Source of the DNA: CALBPI01 sp039033995
GTDB taxonomy: Bacteria > Pseudomonadota > Gammaproteobacteria > Steroidobacterales > Woeseiaceae
Assembly (NCBI GenBank): GCA_039033995.1
Contig: JBCCBP010000002.1
Coordinates: 62,001 to 126,000, forward strand
DNA length: 64,000 nt
Reading direction: 5' to 3'
Numbering within the stretch: position 1 is the first letter of the stretch; each line of letters opens with the position of its first letter. The position numbers were made by a program, and so were the translations under genes. The notes under the pieces are model-generated. The model was not told where the DNA came from and ran no database searches. It worked only from the letters and a program-made list of their open reading frames with translations. This document shows positions 51,604 to 60,072 of this stretch, piece after piece.

Positions 51604-53535
51604 ATGTTCAATTTCACTCTACCGGATGGCTCGGTTCGCCAATACGACACAGCCGTCAGCGGACTGGATATTGCCGAAGATATCGGCAAATCCCTCGCCA
51701 AAGCGGCCGTCGCGATTCGTTACAACGGCGAGCTGTGGGATCTCACTCGCCCACTACCGGAAGGCGGTCAGGTCGAGATCATCACACGCGAGAGTGATGA
51801 GGGTCTGGAGTTGCTGCGTCATGATGCCGCTCACGTGATGGCGGAAGCCGTCAAAGAACTGTATCCAGAGACTCAGGTAACGATCGGACCGGCCATCGAA
51901 AACGGTTTCTACTACGATTTTGCGCGCGAAACGCCGTTTACACCGGAAGACCTCGAGGTAATCGAAGCACGCATGCGCGACATCGTCAAACGAGACGAAC
52001 CGCTGCAACGCGAGGTATGGACCCGAGATGACGCCGTTAAGTTTTTCCGTGCCGAGGGCGAGGAGTACAAAGCCAAACTGATCGAGCGCATTCCGGCCGA
52101 TGAGTCCATCACCCTGTATCGCCAGGGCGACTTCATCGACCTGTGCCGCGGCCCGCATTTGCCGTCGACAGGTCGACTGGGCTCCGGCTTCAAGCTGTTG
52201 CGTGTATCGGGCGCTTATTGGGAAGGTGATTCGCGCAACGATATGCTGCAACGAATTTACGGCACCGCCTGGGCGACCGATAAGCAGTTGCGTGTTTATT
52301 TGCGACAACTCGAAGAAGCCGAAAAGCGTGACCACCGCAAACTAGGGCGGCAAATGGATCTATTCCATTTTCAGGAGGAAGCACCGGGCTCTGTGTTCTG
52401 GCACCCGAAGGGATGGGCACTGTTCCAACGCCTGATCGACTACATGCGTGGCCGCCAGCGTGATGCTGGTTATCGTGAGATCCATACGCCGTCCGTCATG
52501 GATCGCGCGTTGTGGGAAGCTTCCGGTCACTGGGATACGTTCGGCGAGCACATGTTCACGACTGAAACCGAGGACGGACGCGTTTACGCCCTGAAACCGA
52601 TGAACTGCCCAGGACACGTGCAAGTGTTCAAACAGGGCATCACGAGTTATCGCGAACTGCCGCTGCGTCTCGCAGAATTCGGCACTGTACACCGTTACGA
52701 GCCGTCGGGAGCACTGCACGGCATGCTGCGTGTGCGTGCATTCACGCAAGACGATGCACATGTGTTCTGCACGGTGGAACAAATCAAAGCCGAATCGGTG
52801 GCGATCAGCCAGCTGATTTTCGACATTTACAAGGATTTCGGTTTCGAGGACATTCGCGTCAAGTTTGCTGATCGACCGGAAAAGCGGGTCGGTGCAGACG
52901 AAGTCTGGGACCAGTCGGAGGCAGCACTGCTCGCCGCTCTGGAAGAAACCGGTATGCCGTACACCCACAACCCGGGCGAAGGGGCTTTCTACGGCCCGAA
53001 GCTTGAATTTGTGCTGCGTGACGCGATCGGTCGCGATTGGCAATGTGGCACGTTGCAGGTTGATCTCAATCTTCCCGGACGTCTGGGTGCAACCTATGTC
53101 GGAGAAGATGGACAGAAGCACACACCGGTCATGCTGCATCGGGCGATGTTCGGTTCATTGGAACGTTTTACCGGCATTCTGCTTGAGCACTACGCCGGCA
53201 ATCTGCCATTGTGGTTAGCCCCCCTGCAGGTGGTTGTCGCAACGATCACGTCCGATGGCGACGACTATGCGGCTGAACTGGCCAATGAACTGCGGGCCGC
53301 GGGTATCGAGGCAGAATCCGACCTGCGCAACGAGAAAATCGCCTACAAAGTGCGTGAGCACAGTCTGGCGAAAGTGCCCGTGATTCTCGCGGTCGGCAAG
53401 CGAGAGGTCGAGCAGAAAAGCGTTGCGATGCGTCGTCTTGGCAGCAAACAGCAGCGGGTCCTGGCAAAGGACGAGGTGATCACTACCCTGCTTGCGGAGA
53501 TCGCGGAAAAGCGCAATAACGCAGCGTCAGCGTAA
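51604..53535 (+). CDS. thrS: Threonyl-tRNA synthetase
   Basis: 643 residues (E. coli 642). TGS domain 1-62, editing domain with HDAAHVMAEA (His73, His77) and the C-terminal CRGPHLPSTG part, class II catalytic core with MNCPGHVQVF (zinc Cys), YRELPLRLAEFGTVHRYEPSG and DRPEKRVGAD, and the anticodon-binding domain from about 535. All motifs intact. In most gammaproteobacteria infC-rpmI-rplT follow thrS; here they do not. Confidence 0.97.
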   Translation: MFNFTLPDGSVRQYDTAVSGLDIAEDIGKSLAKAAVAIRYNGELWDLTRPLPEGGQVEIITRESDEGLELLRHDAAHVMAEAVKELYPETQVTIGPAIENGFYYDFARETPFTPEDLEVIEARMRDIVKRDEPLQREVWTRDDAVKFFRAEGEEYKAKLIERIPADESITLYRQGDFIDLCRGPHLPSTGRLGSGFKLLRVSGAYWEGDSRNDMLQRIYGTAWATDKQLRVYLRQLEEAEKRDHRKLGRQMDLFHFQEEAPGSVFWHPKGWALFQRLIDYMRGRQRDAGYREIHTPSVMDRALWEASGHWDTFGEHMFTTETEDGRVYALKPMNCPGHVQVFKQGITSYRELPLRLAEFGTVHRYEPSGALHGMLRVRAFTQDDAHVFCTVEQIKAESVAISQLIFDIYKDFGFEDIRVKFADRPEKRVGADEVWDQSEAALLAALEETGMPYTHNPGEGAFYGPKLEFVLRDAIGRDWQCGTLQVDLNLPGRLGATYVGEDGQKHTPVMLHRAMFGSLERFTGILLEHYAGNLPLWLAPLQVVVATITSDGDDYAAELANELRAAGIEAESDLRNEKIAYKVREHSLAKVPVILAVGKREVEQKSVAMRRLGSKQQRVLAKDEVITTLLAEIAEKRNNAASA

Positions 53536-53692
53536 CGGTAGCTCAGTGGCCGACAGCAAATTTGGTCCGCAAACGCTTTGGAACTCCTGTGTTATGTGGA
53601 ATCCGTCACAAATTCGAACAATAGTGACACTGCTGTAATGTTCGGTGACCGCTAACTACCTATACTTCTTTATGTCGGAGAAGGTTTAAGAC

Positions 53693-53711
53693 CGTGTCAT
53701 TGACAGACACG
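53693..53711. other. Inverted repeat just upstream of the receiver/TonB gene
   Basis: CGTGTC, loop attgaca, GACACG, ending 17 bases before the ATG at 53729. It lies in the 193-base gap after thrS; the same gap has a -10-like TATACT (53661-53666) without a good -35. May be an operator or a leader hairpin. Confidence 0.35.
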
Positions 53712-53728
53712 TGCCGACCAGGACAAGC

Positions 53729-56389
53729 ATGGTAGATCAGTTCAAGAAACAGATAATGTTTTTGCATCCGGAGCCCTCGCTCATGGAGCCTTGTGCTGCG
53801 ATGCTGGGCGATCAGTACTCGGTGCACATGGCGGCATCCGGCACAGAAGCCTTGACGACACTCGGTATCACGCCGATCGACATTATTGTTTCAGCGCAGG
53901 ATCTGCCGGGCATGACCGGACAGGAAGCCTTGCGAGAAGCCAAAAAGCGTTCCCCGCAAACACGCGGCATCTTGATCGCGAATAACGCGATGACTGAGGA
54001 TGACATGGCGGCGTTAGTCACCGTGAAACATCTGAACCAAATTCTAAACGCGAATGTCAGCAGCGCTGAAATTTGCGCCGCCATCCTGCACGAACTCAAA
54101 CTTCGCCAGACCGAACAATTACCAAAACCCGCCAACGATCATTCAGCCGGGCCGCGCGAAGGCACCGCTTCGACCGGCAGCTTCCGGGCAGATGCTATTC
54201 GCGCCACCGCGGAAGCGACCGGCAGCTATGAGGCGCTCAAGGGCGACATTCCGGTATTGGAACCTGGCATGTCCGCCGCCGAACAGTCGCGCGCGATCAG
54301 CGAAGTCGAACTGGTGGTATTGACCAATGACTCCAGTTTTCTGAAAACGATTCGCGCAGCAACCGGTGCGAGCCATGTCGTAAATCATGCGCCAAACCTG
54401 CAAGAAGCCGTCGACATCGTGCAGGAAGGACGCAGCGGTGTCCTGATCACCGATGCCGCAGTCGCGGTAAAAGACGTCGAGACGATCACGGCCAAATTGC
54501 GCCGCCATATGCCCTCTTTGGTGACCATTGTTGCCGGCCGTCGCGAAGACGGTGAGAAAATGATGGGGCTAATCAGCGATGGCCTTGTGTATCGCTTTCT
54601 GTTGAAACCCATCAGCCCGGGTCGCTCACGTCTGGCCATCGAAGCATCGGCCAAGAAGCATCTGACGCTGCTCAGCACGGATGTGCCGCTGACGCCAAAC
54701 GATGTGCAGGAAAAGATGACCGAGACGGGCATCATTAAAGGCGTTACGTTCGACTCCGGCTTATTCCGCACTACCGACGTGCGCGAAACGAACATCAATA
54801 TGCCATCGCTGGATGACGATCACGATCCCAGCGTGCTCGGTCGCCTGAGCGATGTGCTGCGCTCGGTACCGCCACTCGCATTGGCAGCCGGCGCTGTGGT
54901 CCTGACACTGATTGGCGTGTTTGCGTTGGGCGGAAGTGACGATCCAGAGCTAACGCCAACCGAACCGGTGGCAACCGCCCAGCCAGCGCCTGTCACCACG
55001 GACGCCGTCGCGCGTCAGCCAGCACTGACACCAGCTGAGCGATTCTCTCAGTCACTGGAGCGCGCCGAGACGGCGCTGGCAGACGGCCGACTCGTCACGC
55101 CCCAACAAGACAATGCGGTGTTTCACTTCGCACAGGCGGCTGCTTTGAACCGCGATGACCTGGCTGTTCGTGAACGCCTCGAAAGCACGCTGCAACGGGT
55201 CTTCACCGGTATTGAGAACGACTTGCTCGCCGACAATCTCGACAGTGCCGCAGCGGCGCTCGACGTACTGAATGGGAATGTGCCCGGGCATCCACGGCTG
55301 GCGTTTTTTAATCTGCAAGTTAGTAAAGAACAATCGCGACGCGACCTGGCTCGTGTGGAACGGTTGTTGGCGTCAGGCGATACCGAAGCAGCACGATCGA
55401 CGATCGACGCGCTCAGCGCCAGCAGCGTGGTCGAACCCGCCATCATCGAAGCGCTGAAGAAACGTCTGGCATCGATGGCTGAGCGCCCACCTGACAGCAC
55501 CACGACCGCACAGCAGCAAGTCGCAGAGGCTCCAGCGGCGTCTGCGCCCGCAGAAGATTTGCAGACATTACTTGACGCTGCAGAATTGCGGATGGCACGC
55601 GGTCAATGGGTCACGCCTGCCAACGACAGCGCACGTTTCTATTATCAGGCGGCACTCGACATCGACGCGAACAATGCCGACGCGACCGCTGGCCTACAGC
55701 GTGTCACCCGTGAATTAACGGCAGAAGCACGCCGCCTGATCCAGGCCGGCGACATCACCGCGGCACAACAAGCGTTGAATGCGGCGGTTTTGAGCGGCGC
55801 TAACGCGATCGAGGTGGAATCTATCCGTCGCCAGATCGAGGCTGTAGGCTCGACACCGACCACGAGCCCGCGACCGAGTCAAACGACTTCAGCACCGATA
55901 CGCCCGGCAAGCACTACGCCTGCTGCGACACAGGCGACGACAAGCGCAGACGATGCGGATACAACACTACCGCCGCCCCCACCCGCCAGTGTCCTGCGCG
56001 AGTCTGCCACTGTGACGAGTGAGGACGACGAGACGGCACTGCCCGTCGCCGAGGCTGTCGATACGGCGACCACGGCTGACATCGTCGAAAACCCGACGGA
56101 GTCAGCACCCGCCGATGACTTCGAATTGGTGGTTATCCGAACAACGCCGCCGCAGTATCCTCGTTCGGCACAACGACGTGGCATAGAAGGCTGGGTCGAT
56201 GTGCAATTCTCGGTCGGCGCCGACGGCACGACGCGCGATATCAGTGTGTTTGACAGCGCACCCGGGTCCATCTTTGACCGGGCGGCGGTGGACGCTGTCG
56301 CGAAATGGCGTTACGAACCTTTGCCCACCGACGATCCTGACGCTGTCAAACGCGCACGTGTCCGACTGGAGTTTGACCTCCAGCAGTAG
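53729..56389 (+). CDS. Receiver-receiver-membrane-repeat-TonB C-terminal domain protein
   Basis: 886 residues from ATG 53729 (AGGA at 7 bases). Domain order: receiver-like domain 1 (about 7-125), in which the acidic pair reads His13-Pro14 and the phospho-site position is Ala56 (IVSAQDLPGM), so it cannot be phosphorylated normally; receiver-like domain 2 (about 193-315), which keeps Asp242 (LITDAA) and Lys293-Pro (FLLKP); a linker; one membrane helix (381-401); two copies of a 42-residue repeat (443-484 and 615-656, 13 identical positions, shared G-[RQ]-x-VTP); a Thr/Pro/Ala-rich stretch (about 707-795); and a TonB C-terminal domain (798-886, YPRSAQRRGIEGWVDVQF). N-in, C-out topology would put signalling domains in the cytosol and TonB in the periplasm. 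Confidence 0.8.
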   Translation: MVDQFKKQIMFLHPEPSLMEPCAAMLGDQYSVHMAASGTEALTTLGITPIDIIVSAQDLPGMTGQEALREAKKRSPQTRGILIANNAMTEDDMAALVTVKHLNQILNANVSSAEICAAILHELKLRQTEQLPKPANDHSAGPREGTASTGSFRADAIRATAEATGSYEALKGDIPVLEPGMSAAEQSRAISEVELVVLTNDSSFLKTIRAATGASHVVNHAPNLQEAVDIVQEGRSGVLITDAAVAVKDVETITAKLRRHMPSLVTIVAGRREDGEKMMGLISDGLVYRFLLKPISPGRSRLAIEASAKKHLTLLSTDVPLTPNDVQEKMTETGIIKGVTFDSGLFRTTDVRETNINMPSLDDDHDPSVLGRLSDVLRSVPPLALAAGAVVLTLIGVFALGGSDDPELTPTEPVATAQPAPVTTDAVARQPALTPAERFSQSLERAETALADGRLVTPQQDNAVFHFAQAAALNRDDLAVRERLESTLQRVFTGIENDLLADNLDSAAAALDVLNGNVPGHPRLAFFNLQVSKEQSRRDLARVERLLASGDTEAARSTIDALSASSVVEPAIIEALKKRLASMAERPPDSTTTAQQQVAEAPAASAPAEDLQTLLDAAELRMARGQWVTPANDSARFYYQAALDIDANNADATAGLQRVTRELTAEARRLIQAGDITAAQQALNAAVLSGANAIEVESIRRQIEAVGSTPTTSPRPSQTTSAPIRPASTTPAATQATTSADDADTTLPPPPPASVLRESATVTSEDDETALPVAEAVDTATTADIVENPTESAPADDFELVVIRTTPPQYPRSAQRRGIEGWVDVQFSVGADGTTRDISVFDSAPGSIFDRAAVDAVAKWRYEPLPTDDPDAVKRARVRLEFDLQQ

Positions 56390-56400
56390 GCTTATGGCGG

Positions 56401-57417
56401 TCAGACTCGTCCGGCCGCTGCAAACGCAGTGTGCATTTCAGCGGCGATGGATAACGCAATACCTGCCGGCTCACGCGCGCCGATATCGATCCCGGCCGGG
56501 CCGTTGATACGATCATCCAGATAGTGTCGCTGGTCGCCAGACAAGGTCGCCAGTAGTTTCTGACGACGGTGGCCCGGACCCAGTAAGCCAATGTATGTCC
56601 AATGATGCGTTGAAGCGATGCACTCAAGATAGCGCGTGTCTGTCTCGAGATGATGACTCATGATCATCGCTGCATCGAATGCTTGAAGCGCCAATTGTTC
56701 TGACAGCACCGCGGCATCAACTACCTCAGTCCTGGCGTCGCTATCCGCGAGGTCGGCCACATAGGCGGGTCTGTGGTCGACCACCGTCACTTGCCAACCC
56801 ATCAGCAACAATACCTCAATGAGCGGCTCCGCATCCGGCGCGGCGCCACAGATCAGGATAGACGGGCTCGCGCGCAGATAGACAGCCAGACTGTCTCCAC
56901 CCGCGATAACCGCAGAGCGACGTTGTTCCAATAGGGCGTGGACCTCGCGCGCCATATCGACACCAGCATGGCGACCGCCGGCAGAGTCCTCCAGAAAAAA
57001 ATGCGCATCGTCACTCAAACCGATCAACAACAGGCCTGATCGACCATGATCGTAGGCGACCATCGCTGTCTCGAGAGTCCGCTCGAAAGAACCCCCAACC
57101 GGCACTAGTCGTATGCGTAGCTCGCCGTCACAACCCGCACCCATACCCCAGATCGCATCATGCTCGCCACCGAGATCATAGTGGACATCCTCTGCGATCC
57201 CGGTTTCGACCACCCGCCTCGCGCGTTCGGCGAGATCACCCTCGACACAACCACCGCTGACGAGCCCCTGATAGGCGCCAGATGCGGTTAGCGCGATGAA
57301 ATCACCGACCTTGCTATAGGTTGAGCCAACTGTGTCGCGCACGATGGCAAGCACGACGGGCGTGGCTTGTGACCGCCAGCGTCGAATCTGATCGAACACC
57401 GTATTCTTGTGACGCAT
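56401..57417 (-). CDS. xdhC: XdhC/CoxI-family molybdoenzyme maturation factor
   Basis: 338 residues. N-terminal XdhC_CoxI domain with VVLAIVRDTVGSTYSKVG, GLVSGGCVEGDLAE (conserved Cys) and YDLGGEHDAIWGMGAGCDGELRI; C-terminal Rossmann domain from about 185 (PSILICGAAPDAEPLIEVL, VTVVDHRPAY, GLLGPGHRRQKLL). XdhC-type proteins bind and hand over sulfurated molybdenum cofactor to xanthine-dehydrogenase-family enzymes. The target enzyme is not in the window; MocA (41321) belongs to the same pathway. Convergent with the receiver/TonB gene, 11-base gap; divergent from maiA. Confidence 0.9.
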   Translation of the reverse strand: MRHKNTVFDQIRRWRSQATPVVLAIVRDTVGSTYSKVGDFIALTASGAYQGLVSGGCVEGDLAERARRVVETGIAEDVHYDLGGEHDAIWGMGAGCDGELRIRLVPVGGSFERTLETAMVAYDHGRSGLLLIGLSDDAHFFLEDSAGGRHAGVDMAREVHALLEQRRSAVIAGGDSLAVYLRASPSILICGAAPDAEPLIEVLLLMGWQVTVVDHRPAYVADLADSDARTEVVDAAVLSEQLALQAFDAAMIMSHHLETDTRYLECIASTHHWTYIGLLGPGHRRQKLLATLSGDQRHYLDDRINGPAGIDIGAREPAGIALSIAAEMHTAFAAAGRV

Positions 57418-57494
57418 TTGCGCTGAATCCCGCTGTGATAACTGCGATCCATTATACTCTTCCGCACTAAAGCTGCCCGACTGCGGAGTCCGCG

Positions 57495-58154
57495 ATGCAC
57501 CAGCCTGACATCATCCTGCATGGTTATTATTTCAGCTCGACATCGTACCGAGCACGAATACTGTTAAACCTGAAGGCGCTGGCCTATGAGAGCCGCCAGA
57601 TCAGGCTCGACCAAGGGCAACAGCACGAGCCTGCGTTTCGCGCACTGAATCCGATGGGCGCTGTTCCGGTGATGGAAATCGACGGCATGGCGCTGACCCA
57701 ATCGCCCGCGATTCACGACTATATCGAGGAACGGTTTCCTGAACCGCCGCTGCTACCGACAGACCAGCCACGGCGACAACGAGTGCGAGAAATCACGTCG
57801 CTGATCGCTTGTGATATGCACCCGGTCAACAACCTGAGCGTATTGAAAAAACTGCGCGCGGATTGGCAGTTCAATGATGACGACATCGCGTTGTGGTATG
57901 CACACTGGATTCGGCGCGGGTTTGGTGCTCTGGAGACTCTGCTGAAAACAACCACTGACGCCGGCGAGTTCTGTGTGGCAGACCAAGTAACCATGGCCGA
58001 TGTATTCCTGATACCCCAGGTCGCGAACGCGCGGCGCTTTGACATCCCGCTCGACGACTATCCGACGATCGAAGCGATCGATGCGCACTGTCGGACCCTA
58101 GCTGCGTTCGAACAGGCGCACCCGCAACACCACGCGCCCGCTGACAAGCGCTGA
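57495..58154 (+). CDS. maiA: Maleylacetoacetate isomerase (zeta-class glutathione transferase)
   Basis: 219 residues, GGAG 8 bases upstream. Zeta GST signature SSTSYRARILLNLKAL with the catalytic Ser/Ser/Cys-type motif (here SST), NPMGAVPVMEIDG for glutathione binding, QSPAIHDYIEERFP, and the zeta-specific IACDMHPVNNLSVL. It isomerises maleylacetoacetate in tyrosine/homogentisate breakdown using glutathione. No other gene of that pathway lies in the window, so a different maleyl-type substrate is possible. Confidence 0.9.
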   Translation: MHQPDIILHGYYFSSTSYRARILLNLKALAYESRQIRLDQGQQHEPAFRALNPMGAVPVMEIDGMALTQSPAIHDYIEERFPEPPLLPTDQPRRQRVREITSLIACDMHPVNNLSVLKKLRADWQFNDDDIALWYAHWIRRGFGALETLLKTTTDAGEFCVADQVTMADVFLIPQVANARRFDIPLDDYPTIEAIDAHCRTLAAFEQAHPQHHAPADKR

Positions 58155-58170
58155 AGACGTCACTGACCGG

Positions 58171-60006
58171 CTATTCGTCCGCTGCTTTCAACTTTCTCGA
58201 CTCGCGTTTGCGATCGGACTCACGGAGAAACTTCTTACGTAATCGAATGTTCTCCGGCGTGATCTCGACGAGCTCATCATCATCGATAAACTCCAGCGCC
58301 TGCTCCAGCGAAAACCGAATGGGCGGGGTTAGCAGCAGGTTCTCATCGCTACCGGCCGCACGAATGTTGGTGAGCTGTTTGGCTTTTGTCGGATTGACGA
58401 CCAGATCATTGTTGCGACTGTGGATGCCGACGATCATGCCTTCGTACACCTCAAAACCGTGTTCAATGAACATACGCCCACGCTCCTGCAGATTAAACAG
58501 GGCAAACGCCAGCGCCTTGCCAGCCACATTTGAAATCAGTACACCGTTGTTGCGTTGTGCGATTGCACCTTTCACCTTCGGCGCATACTCATCAAAGACG
58601 TGGTAGATGAGTCCAGTGCCCGCCGTTGCGCTCAGGTACTCGGTGCGGAAGCCAATGAGCCCTCGGGACGGAATTCGATATTCAAGTCGACTGCGGCCTT
58701 GTTGCTCGGCCGACATTGCCAGCAGCTCGCCTTTGCGGTCCGCCAGTCGCGTCATCACAGCGCCCTGATACGCCTCATCAAAATCAACCGTCAGCGTTTC
58801 GAACGGCTCGAGGATCTGACCGTCACGTTCGATCTCGATGACTTCGGGACGCGACACAGCTAGTTCGAAACCCTCGCGGCGCATCGTTTCAATCAATACG
58901 GACAAATGTAACTCACCGCGACCGGACACTTTGAACTTATCCGGGTCGTCTCGCGTTTCGACGCGCAGCGCGACATTGTGCTTGAGTTCCTGGTCCAGAC
59001 GCTCACGAATCTGACGACTGGTCATATATTTGCCTTCGCGGCCGGCGAGCGGCGACTTGTTGACCTGGAACGTCATACTGATGGTCGGCTCATCGACCGT
59101 CAGTGGTGGCAGTGCCTCGGGCAGTTCGCGAGGGCATAACGTATCCGAAATATCGAGCGGGTCGATGCCGCTGAACGCGACAATATCGCCCGCCTCCGCC
59201 TGTTCGACGCGCTGTTTGGTCAGCCCATGAAAACCATACAGCTCGAGAATCCGTGCATTACGCTGTTTACCGTCCGCGGATACCACGACCAGCGGCTCGT
59301 TCTGGCGTACCCGTCCGCGACTGACCCGGCCAACGCCGATCACCCCCACATACGGATCGTAGTCGAGACTCGAGACCTGCAACTGCAATCCACCGTCGCG
59401 ATCGACATTCGGCGCCGGCACATGTTCGATGACGGCATCGACCAGCGGTTTCATGTCGCCCGATGCGATGTCGGATTCCAGCCCGGCAAAACCGGCCAAT
59501 CCGCTCGCGTAGATGACCGGGAAGTCGAGCTGCGCGTCGGTAGCACCGAGCCGGTCGAACAGATCGAAAGTCTGGTCCAGCACCCAATCGGGGCGCGCGC
59601 CGTCGCGATCGATCTTGTTGATAACCACAAGCGGCGTAAATCCGCGTGCGAACGCTTTTGCGGTCACGAAACGCGTCTGCGGCATCGGCCCTTCGACCGC
59701 GTCCACGAGCAGCAACACGCTATCGACCATCGACAGTACGCGCTCGACTTCTCCGCCAAAATCGGCGTGGCCCGGTGTATCGACAATATTGATGCGCCAG
59801 TCATCCCAGCGGATCGCCGTGTTCTTGGACAGGATCGTAATGCCCCGCTCGCGCTCGAGGTCATTGGAGTCCATGACTCGATCCGGTGTGTCGGCGCGCT
59901 CATCCAACGTACCGGACTGCTTGAGCAGCTGGTCGACCAGCGTTGTCTTACCGTGATCAACGTGCGCGATGATCGCGATATTGCGTAGCTTTTGGGGGGT
60001 ATCCAT
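58171..60006 (-). CDS. typA: Ribosome-associated GTPase TypA/BipA
   Basis: 611 residues (E. coli 607). Translational GTPase: G1 AHVDHGKT (14-21), switch region RERGITI (52-58), G3 DTPGHADFGGEV (76-87), G4 NKID (130-133), then domain 2, the EF-G-like domains and the BipA-specific C-terminus (SRGLIGFRTEYLSATAGTG). BipA helps assemble the 50S subunit, mainly at low temperature or under stress. Single gene; 66 bases separate it from ggt. Confidence 0.97.
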   Translation of the reverse strand: MDTPQKLRNIAIIAHVDHGKTTLVDQLLKQSGTLDERADTPDRVMDSNDLERERGITILSKNTAIRWDDWRINIVDTPGHADFGGEVERVLSMVDSVLLLVDAVEGPMPQTRFVTAKAFARGFTPLVVINKIDRDGARPDWVLDQTFDLFDRLGATDAQLDFPVIYASGLAGFAGLESDIASGDMKPLVDAVIEHVPAPNVDRDGGLQLQVSSLDYDPYVGVIGVGRVSRGRVRQNEPLVVVSADGKQRNARILELYGFHGLTKQRVEQAEAGDIVAFSGIDPLDISDTLCPRELPEALPPLTVDEPTISMTFQVNKSPLAGREGKYMTSRQIRERLDQELKHNVALRVETRDDPDKFKVSGRGELHLSVLIETMRREGFELAVSRPEVIEIERDGQILEPFETLTVDFDEAYQGAVMTRLADRKGELLAMSAEQQGRSRLEYRIPSRGLIGFRTEYLSATAGTGLIYHVFDEYAPKVKGAIAQRNNGVLISNVAGKALAFALFNLQERGRMFIEHGFEVYEGMIVGIHSRNNDLVVNPTKAKQLTNIRAAGSDENLLLTPPIRFSLEQALEFIDDDELVEITPENIRLRKKFLRESDRKRESRKLKAADE

Positions 60007-60072
60007 GCGCCAGGGTCCGTGCGGGAAAGCGCGCCATTATAGAGAAGTAACGCGCGACTACCAGACTTACCG

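Noticed and set aside
59227..59988. 253-codon plus-strand frame inside typA
   Set aside because: Antisense to the intact GTPase domain; no recognisable motif and no ribosome binding site.
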